From: Acheta domesticus
Taxonomy: Eukaryota > Arthropoda > Insecta > Orthoptera > Gryllidae
Assembly: GCA_031308135.1 (NCBI GenBank)
Contig: JAHLJT010003656.1
Coordinates: forward strand, 55,220,724-55,284,723
DNA: 64,000 nt
Reading direction: 5' to 3'
A model generated the notes under the pieces. That model did no database searches, was not told the origin of the DNA, and worked only from the letters and a program-made list of their open reading frames with translations. Below, piece after piece: positions 57,800-64,000 of this stretch. The translations under genes and the position numbers were made by a program. Numbering within the stretch: position 1 is the first letter of the stretch; each line of letters starts with the position of its first letter.

Positions 57800-57928
57800 T
57801 TGTCGCTGCGCTTTCCGGGAGAGCTGCGCTGGAACATGCAAGGAGGCAAGCCGTCGCCCTACTACAACTGGCGGACCAACCTGCTCTTCCCCATGTACCA
57901 AGTGGCGGGGCCTCGAGACAAGAACAAG
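57800..57928 (+). CDS. ABCA-subfamily transporter, fourth coding exon
   Basis: A strong acceptor (GTGTTTCCCTGCGCAG) ends at 57799; the exon has 43 codons in phase 0 and ends AACAAG at a GTAAGC donor (57929). It encodes LSLRFPGELRWN, PSPYYNWRTNLLFPMYQ and VAGPRDKNK. The W.T..LFP....GPR arrangement is a recognisable landmark of extracellular loop 1 in ABCA3-like proteins, shortly before the second transmembrane helix. With exons 1-3 it gives 214 codons without an interrupting stop. Everything from helix 2 onward, including both nucleotide-binding domains, lies beyond the window. Confidence 0.88.
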
Positions 57929-58216
57929 GTAAGCTTTCTCCAGCCAGATCCCCGTGGATGGATGTACAAATGTTAAAGCTTTGTGTGTTGTTGCAACTTG
58001 CATGCAGGATGCAATCGGAGTGTAATTTATGTAGGGGTTTAGAAATAAATTATTAGTGTGTTCCTAAAATGATATTAAAAATTATTTCATTAATATTCCT
58101 GTTCTAAAAGATGATTATTTTATAAAACCTAATATGAATGCTTTGAAATGTATATTTGTAAAAAAAATATATCTAGAGTAGTAAGAACTTTTGGCATTGT
58201 TATGAATGTATTGCGA
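57929..58216 (+). other. Start of ABCA intron 4
   Basis: GTAAGC donor followed by AT-rich intron, which continues into an LTR retrotransposon in the same orientation as the gene. The next acceptor is outside the window. Confidence 0.7.
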
Positions 58217-59667
58217 TGTGTCGGGGCCCATCGCAGTCCTCCACCCTTGCGTCACGCCAATTACCGGACGGCAGAAAAGAACTACGCGCCCTCGAATTAG
58301 ATACGCCCAGCCGCTCAAGCCCCCCATAAACTTTCAACTATCAATTATACCCTTTTTCTGACAATACCGCGATGCGTCGGGTGACCATCGCACCCTCTCA
58401 CCCCCGCGTCACGCCAAATTACCGGAAGTTGGAAAGGGCCACGCGTCCACCGCGACCCGATTTAGTTCCGCCCAACGGCCCAAGTTCTCCAGAAGCCCCC
58501 TAACAATAAATCTTACCCTTTGTCCAAACAATACTGGATGATCGACAGCCGGAACAACCATTTTAGCGACTTGGCGATCGCACCCGGCTCAATAATCCTC
58601 TAAAAGCCTATAAAATCATCACATGCCAAAGCAGAAGGGACACGTGCGCGCTCCTCCGGCCTAACAATGCCGGCCAATGAACAACCAGAAGGCACCGTTG
58701 ATGAAATAGAAGGTTCGAGAAGTTCAAATCCGACCAATAAAATCACTAGGCAGGAAGCACGTGAGCACTTTGAGATTTTTTTCGAAAAAACGAAAGGGAA
58801 AGACGGGCGAGCGAGGCCAGAGGGAGGACGGGCGACAGACGCTAGAGAGGACGGTCGTGCAGGAGAAGTTGTATGGAGATAGAAACCAACAAGTAAAGTT
58901 TGAGTAGATTAACAGTGGTAGTTAAGAAAGCCACCGAATATTAGTCAGTTAATGAAACCTGCGGTAGAAAGGGAACAGCAGCAGTGGGTAAGGCACACAC
59001 TGAACCGACCACTGCGAAACTTGCCCGGTCTTCACGGAATTAATTCCGAATAGCCAAAGTTTGGCTTCGAGCGTCATACGCGGTCCAGGTGTCGTGTGAC
59101 GGCCTGAGACGCGCGCGAGCATCACGTCGCGACCGCCCGGTCATCCACCGCCGACGTCCCGTGCGCCGGAGCCATCACCCCGGAGGCAATCGGAGGCCAA
59201 CCTTGCAACGTTCCGGCATCGCCTCCTGAGGGTCCGACTACACTTCTCCGTCGGTCGGCGAGCAATCCAGTCGCGGTGACATTACCATCTAACATCACAG
59301 ATTGTAAGTTGTCATCACCATCATTCATTAATCGGCTACTAAAGTGACAATAACCCAGCATCAACCTGAACAGTTTCTCTTCGTTTAATTTTTTGAATAA
59401 ATTAGTCCCCGCCATTTGGTCGGGTGAACCAATTAATACCATAGCAAAGTGTTATTATTCTAAATCTTAAGAAACCACCAAATGCAACCCTTCGACCCAG
59501 GGCGCTCACCCCTGAGACGCTCAACGCCGGCGACATTAAGCAGGTAAGTGGGCATGCGCTTGGCGCCCTTATTAAATAAATTCAGCGCGTGTCCCCTCCT
59601 GCGACTTGGGACGACTGTCACACCATAAGTGTGTCGGCGCCTCCATTTTGTGAGCAGTTCCATCACA
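58217..59667 (+). mobile_element. Probable 5' LTR of a Ty3/gypsy retrotransposon
   Basis: It is proposed to run from TGTCGGGGCCC to CCATCACA, immediately before the primer-binding site. It is GC-richer than the intron. Near the start, a segment of about 155 bp is duplicated in tandem (CGATG.GTCGGG...CATCGCA...GCGTCACGCCAA at 58213 and 58369). AATAAA occurs near 59395. The start point is inferred, because the 3' LTR is not inside the window for comparison. The small frame at 58667-58882 is not considered a gene. Confidence 0.5.
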
Positions 59668-59990
59668 TAAATTGGCGCCCAACGTGGTTGTTTTTATACG
59701 AATAATTGAGCTTGTGTAGACTCAGATCATAAATTGGACGCCCAACGTGGTTGTTTTTATACGAATAATTGAGCTTGTGTAGACTCAGATCATAAATTGG
59801 ACACCCAACGTGGTTTTCTATTCACGAATAATTGAACTCGTGTAGCGGGCATCTCATAAATTGGTCGCCCAACTTCGTTTGTTTTTTCACGTATAATCCA
59901 GCTTGTGCAGCGTGCAGAGCATAAATTGACACACAACGTGGTTGTTAACAAGTATTTTACTTTGTGTTACTCGCACCTGTGTATTTCTTA
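59666..59990 (+). repeat. Five tandem 62-65 bp repeats, each with a primer-binding-site-like motif
   Basis: Units begin CATAAATTGG at 59666, 59728, 59791, 59855 and 59920. The first contains TGGCGCCCAACGTGG, complementary to the 3' end of tRNA-Lys(CUU), the expected minus-strand primer, placed five bases after the presumed LTR end. Later units carry degraded versions (TGGACGCCCAACGTGG, TGGACACCCAACGTGG, TGGTCGCCCAACTTCG, TGACACACAACGTGG). Each is followed by GTTGTTTTTATACGAATAATTGAGCTTGTGTAG-type DNA with increasing divergence. Only copy 1 looks like a usable primer site. Confidence 0.9.
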
Positions 59991-60592
59991 TTGAACTCAC
60001 TAATTCTTTCTTATCCATTTTCCGTTTACGCTTGCTCAATTATTGCCCAACTGAAGATTGCATTTGGTTTTAATGTGTGTTTCTTTTGATATTTTGTATT
60101 TTATGAGGTTTTCAATCACTTTGCTTGCGTGTGAGACTTATATTTTATATTGAACTTCCGGTAATTTTTACATATTTTGTATCAGTGAATGCTCAGAGTA
60201 TTACAGTGATTCTCATAACTTAGAAGCCCAAAGTGTATTTATAAGAACATTTCACTCTCTTTTCAGACGCATAATTTCATTTTATTGTTATTTTCTTTTT
60301 ACAATTTCTTAATGCGTCATATAGTGTTTAAGTGTGGTTAATTGAACTCTATTTTATTTTTTTCCTTTTTCATTATACGTGCTATTTCCGTCACGTAACA
60401 ATTATATGTTTACTTAATAGTGTTTACTTTCTATTTGAAATTTTTATGTTTATTTCTCAGTGTTATCCTCTAACATTTCATTGTGTGTGTTTTGTACTTT
60501 TCTTTTTATTGTGTTTGATTGTGTACTCATGTGTAACGCGCTGTAGGCGTCATTATCGTACTTACGTCACTTCGAGGATTGCTCGCTCCACG
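59991..60592 (+). other. Retrotransposon leader
   Basis: T-rich untranslated leader between the repeat array and gag. An open frame from 60332 continues into gag, but its first part is a hydrophobic translation of T-rich DNA and is unlikely to be used. The first convincing ATG is 60593. Confidence 0.5.
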
Positions 60593-60829
60593 ATGGCTGA
60601 AAATAATCCCATTCAAAACCCCGAGGTTTCTGACCCCGCTCCCGCAAACGCCGACGCGCCTGCCGAGCTCACGCCCCCAGCTGTTCTCGCCCCTACTGTC
60701 GGGGTTTCTTTAGAGCAGGTACTCGAGACGAGTACCGCCGAGGCCGGACCTACCCTCGGCCGCGGCCGCTCCGACGCCACCCTCAGACCAAATGTCTCAA
60801 TTTTTCAGCACTCTTATCGCAAAATTTGA
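60593..60829 (+). pseudogene. Ty3/gypsy gag, N-terminal piece in its own frame
   Basis: Begins MAENNPIQNPEVSDPA and is rich in Ala, Pro, Thr and Glu, as N-terminal regions of insect gypsy Gag proteins often are. It stops at 60829, overlapping by 38 bases the start of a second frame carrying the rest of gag. The simplest reading is a small insertion or deletion in this copy splitting one gag. A natural arrangement with a short upstream frame or ribosomal shift cannot be ruled out from one copy. Confidence 0.55.
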
Positions 60830-62267
60830 CGAACAGCGTCAAGAATTAAATTCTAAATTTCAGGACTTGAATTCCAGATTTGATTCGAAATTTTGTGCCC
60901 TTGATAGTAGATTAGACGAACACCTCACTAGTTTCACCCTTTTTCAAAGTGAGGTGTCTCAACAACTAAATTCGGTTAATTCAAAGGTCGATAAACAGAG
61001 CACTAAAATCGCCTCTCTCGCCTCTGCTGTTGAAAATAATTCTACGCAAATTTCTGACATCAAAGAACATTTAACAGGCCAACTAAAGAAATGCGAATCG
61101 CTCCAGTCTGAAACAGTTCAACAAATGACAGAATTTAAAGACAGCATAAACAAGGATATTGCAACCGTTTCAGAAAAGCAATTAAATTTGGGACATTGGG
61201 CTCGTGATAAATTTAAAGACAATGAATCCGAAATTTCCAACTTGAAAGGCGAGGTGACTAAGAAACTAAAAGGGGTTGACAATAAGATTGAAGGACTTCA
61301 CGACTCCCTGAACAATAAAATTGAAACAGCAAAATTAGTTATCCAGGCACAGGCGGAAATGGAACGGAAAGAAATCGAAGTCAAAATAGACGAACTAGAA
61401 ATTAAAGTAGCGGAAAAGACTATTTCAGCTTTCCCGGTTAATGCTATGCCACTGTCAATTCCTCCAAATTTAAAATTCTCTGGTAATCGCGGTGAACAGC
61501 CCATTACGTTCTTACGTAATGTTGAAAATTATTTTGCTTTAGCGAGACACATTCCTGAATCTTCTAAACCGAAGGTTATAGCCCAAATGTTGGTTGACCA
61601 TGCCCAAGAATGGTTCCAAATATTGTTACCAGTTCCGGCTGATTTTCAGGATTTCCGTTCCAAATTTATTAATCGTTTTTGGGATAGAAACACCCAATAC
61701 AATTTTAAAATGGATTTGGCTAAAGGTAGATGGGACCAGAATGGTAACATGTCTATGCGGGATTATGCAGTGTCTCGCATTGCCCTACTTAAACAATGCG
61801 AACCTACTCCCCCTGACGACGAAATTATGTGGCTATTAACTCGTCATTATCCATATGTCATTCAAAACCTCCTTAAAACTAGTTTTGTAAAAGATCTTGA
61901 GCAATTTCAGATCTTATTGGGCGATTTCGACCAAACGAATGTGCAATTCGCTTCTTATCAAAATCAGAGTCAAAACTCTTCACGCCCACGTAATGGCAAT
62001 AATAATAATAATCAGAATCGAGGATTTCCCCCACGCCATTCGCAAGGTCAAGAGCGTCCTTTTAACCACGGCCCTTCGCCGCACTTTCCCCCCGCCCCCT
62101 CCCCCCCGGCGCCGACCAGTTTTCCCGCCTCCCTTCAAGGTCGGTCAAGGCCAAACAGCGCCCCTTCTCGCGCCGCTTTCGACAGCCCCAGGTCAACCAC
62201 CACAGAGGCCGTTAAACCGCTCAGGTCCGGAATAAATGGGAACACAGTTCTGGACCATATTTACTAA
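60792..62267 (+). CDS. gag: Ty3/gypsy Gag polyprotein (main part)
   Basis: 491 codons from the first ATG of this frame. Residues about 1-210 form a Gln/Lys/Glu/Ser-rich heptad pattern that should be coiled coil. Residues about 225-400 match the retrotransposon Gag capsid-like domain (PPNLKFSGNRGEQPITFLRNVE, then AQEWFQ, FINRFWD and MRDYAVSRIALLKQC). The C-terminal 90 residues are Asn, Arg, Ser and Pro-rich without a CCHC zinc knuckle, so RNA binding would rely on basic residues. It packages element RNA into particles in the cytoplasm. The last codons read into integrase-derived sequence, so the true gag end was lost with the internal deletion. Confidence 0.8.
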   Translation: MSQFFSTLIAKFDEQRQELNSKFQDLNSRFDSKFCALDSRLDEHLTSFTLFQSEVSQQLNSVNSKVDKQSTKIASLASAVENNSTQISDIKEHLTGQLKKCESLQSETVQQMTEFKDSINKDIATVSEKQLNLGHWARDKFKDNESEISNLKGEVTKKLKGVDNKIEGLHDSLNNKIETAKLVIQAQAEMERKEIEVKIDELEIKVAEKTISAFPVNAMPLSIPPNLKFSGNRGEQPITFLRNVENYFALARHIPESSKPKVIAQMLVDHAQEWFQILLPVPADFQDFRSKFINRFWDRNTQYNFKMDLAKGRWDQNGNMSMRDYAVSRIALLKQCEPTPPDDEIMWLLTRHYPYVIQNLLKTSFVKDLEQFQILLGDFDQTNVQFASYQNQSQNSSRPRNGNNNNNQNRGFPPRHSQGQERPFNHGPSPHFPPAPSPPAPTSFPASLQGRSRPNSAPSRAAFDSPRSTTTEAVKPLRSGINGNTVLDHIY

Positions 62268-62983
62268 ATATGTTAAGTGTTTTCCAATTGTTAAACCTAC
62301 TGCAAAGTCCTGTTTTAAAACACCTAGTGCAAGGTTTCTTCAAAGAATGTGGGACGTATCAGCGTGTCCTCAGTGACAATGGCACGCAGTTCACGAGTGA
62401 CCTTTGGCAGCAATCGCTAAATGATTTAGGTGTCCAAACAATCTTCTGTTCTATTAGGTCACCGAGATCAAACCCAAGCGAAAGAGTCATGAAAGAATTA
62501 TCACGTTTGTTTCGGGTTTATGTGTCTCACAAGCATACCGCTTGGCCCGATTTACTACCGAAGATTAATACGTGGCTTAACCACATCCCCCATGAATCTT
62601 CCAGATTTACACCTTTCGAGGCTCAATTCAATAAGAAGCCGAAACCATTGTTTCCTATTTTAGCAAAAATGGCCACTCAAATTCCAATTTCCCCTGAGGA
62701 TCGGTGTCAAATTATTCTCTCAAATTTAAAGAAAGCTGGTGATACGAGAAAACAACACCAGAAGAGTAAAACCCATTTATTTAAAGTCGGCGATAAAGTT
62801 TTAATCAAAGCTCTCAGAGTATCTAATCAGCCTGAAGGCCTTATTAGTAAATTCTTTCCTTTATTTGTAGGTCCTTACCAAATTATGAGGCTTGTAGCCC
62901 CCAACGCTTGCACTTTACGTAGCACAGATGGTTCCGAGGTTGGTCCTCACAATTTTTATAACCTTGTTCCTTTCAGAGATTAA
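62240..62983 (+). pseudogene. Ty3/gypsy integrase remnant (core C-terminal half and GPY/F domain)
   Basis: The catalytic-core fragment begins about 62245 inside the gag frame (VLDH), jumps frame near 62260 (a TKYVK-type segment) and again near 62305. It is then open from 62270-62983. It retains the second Asp (SDNGTQF) and the Glu (PSERVMKEL) with 35 residues between them, as expected for D,D-35-E integrases. The C-terminal GPY/F module (FVGPYQI) typical of Ty3/gypsy is also present. The zinc-binding domain, the first catalytic Asp, RNase H, reverse transcriptase and protease are missing. The protein cannot be active. Confidence 0.85.
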
Positions 62984-64000
62984 ACTAGATTAATTGGCTG
63001 AAAGAATAAAAGCCCTCATTTGTGTCGCTCTGATTAGGTAACCTTATTTTAATTATATTCTTGTGGATCCAGCCCGGTTGCCCTGGCACGTCTTATTATT
63101 AATTAATTTCGTGGGTTCGCTACTACTTCAATGCTTTGGTTAAGTGATTGTTATAAGTGAACGTCGTTGTTGATTAAAAAGAGAGAAATAATTCAGATAT
63201 CCCTTAGATATACTCTGTCGAGAGTTGACGAGAGTTATAGCCATTGACTTTAATTAATGAAACGAGCTCCATTCTGATATTATGAATTTAATGTTTTTGC
63301 AACCCAAGTCCTTTGTTTAATTCATTGGTTGTTTTCTCACGTCTACCATTCTATTTTCAATTCTCCATCGTGTTGATATTTTATTTCCTCCTCTTGTGTT
63401 TTAAATAATTTGGTCACTGTTGACTATTATGCTTATCTATTATTTTGCAAATGTCGCATTTATTCCACTTGTTTTTATACCTCTAAAATCGTATTAAAAG
63501 AGCGTCAAATATAATAATGATTAACAGGGTTCCCACTTTTGGCTCTTCACTTTGCACAATTATTCAATTTGCAGTAGCGTTTAACTAGTTTTAGGTACCC
63601 CATTGTTTCATTTTGCCAGTCTTTCTAAGTTTTGTTTCCAATTATCCCTCTCTGTTATCTTCTTAATTACTTATTTAGTGCTTAGTTTGCTCTTAGTTTG
63701 AGTAGGTGTTGCTAATGGCCCACCACCATTTCTTATTTTTGAAAAATGATAAAGATTATTTTCATTCATTTTCTTATCATTAATGTGTTTGTATTACTTC
63801 TTAAAGATTTTGTGTCCTAAATTTATTGGTCATCTAGTTTTTTAGAGATAGCTTTAGTGTTGTTCCTCTTCATTAATTTTATCCTTTTGCTTAATTAACT
63901 AGTATTGTCTTATCATGTTAGAGTTGTCATTGAAACCCCTAATTTTCGTTCTGGACATGCCAGGTTTTTGTGTTTTCACCGCTTCATCTGTCGGCACATG
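62984..64000 (+). other. Retrotransposon 3' region, no gene seen
   Basis: T-rich sequence without an open frame of note, and no envelope-like gene. No match to the proposed 5' LTR could be seen by eye before the window ends, so the 3' LTR and the right boundary probably lie further on. AATAAA occurs near 63006. Confidence 0.4.

Noticed and set aside
58667..58882. 71-codon frame inside the proposed LTR
   Set aside because: Short, charged, low complexity, and inside a region best explained as LTR.
60332..60592. N-terminal hydrophobic extension of gag
   Set aside because: Translation of a T-rich leader; the first plausible Gag start is the ATG at 60593.
62984..64000. Envelope gene of the retrotransposon
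   Set aside because: No open frame of useful length and no membrane-protein pattern in this stretch.

Overview
The window is AT-rich animal nuclear DNA: long introns, canonical GT-AG splice sites, tRNA-derived SINEs, MITE-like elements, Ty3/gypsy elements, microsatellites and sharply bounded CpG islands. The gene content and repeat types fit an arthropod, most likely a hemimetabolous insect with a large genome (orthopteroid, phasmid or cockroach type). I cannot name the species.

The only host protein gene I can support starts at 41356 on the + strand. It is the 5' part of an ABCA-subfamily (ABCA3-like) lipid transporter. Four coding exons (41356-41579, 49632-49759, 52863-53023, 57800-57928) have consensus splice sites and matching phases. 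Together they give exactly 214 codons covering the cytoplasmic N-terminus, the first membrane helix and the start of the first large extracellular loop. The gene runs off the right edge, so both ATP-binding domains lie outside the window.

From 1 to about 41000 I find no host coding exon. This part holds five orphan CpG islands (about 185-780, 4255-4560, 13150-13560, 23320-23940, 30780-31140), a 15-bp minisatellite, a 770-bp polypyrimidine tract and many mobile elements. A SINE family of about 500 bp has eight copies or fragments; the copy at 34845-35359 has a perfect 12-bp target-site duplication. Other elements are a second SINE type (9908-10397), a 982-bp TA-flanked element carrying a tRNA-Asp-like sequence (10669-11650), a 760-bp TIR element flanked by TGA (38318-39077), a GC-rich inverted-repeat element (4577-4819, with a truncated copy near 13687), and a decayed minus-strand Ty3/gypsy pol (about 19390-20560).

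Inside the transporter gene, intron 1 contains a 3.6-kb foldback element (about 45259-48864) whose arms are built of roughly 300-bp tandem units. Pieces of the same family occur at about 2690-3510, 12390-12617, 21281-21560 and 36997-37330. Intron 3 contains a repeat array rich in CCAAT/ATTGG motifs (54361-55060). Intron 4 contains a Ty3/gypsy LTR retrotransposon (about 58217 to beyond 64000). This element has gag and the C-terminal half of integrase but has lost protease, reverse transcriptase and RNase H. Its leader carries five tandem copies of a segment containing the tRNA-Lys primer-binding site.

The most unusual structures are the multiplied primer-binding segment, the foldback family, the tRNA-bearing TA-flanked element and the CCAAT array. 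All similarity and identity statements come from reading by eye; no alignment or search was run.
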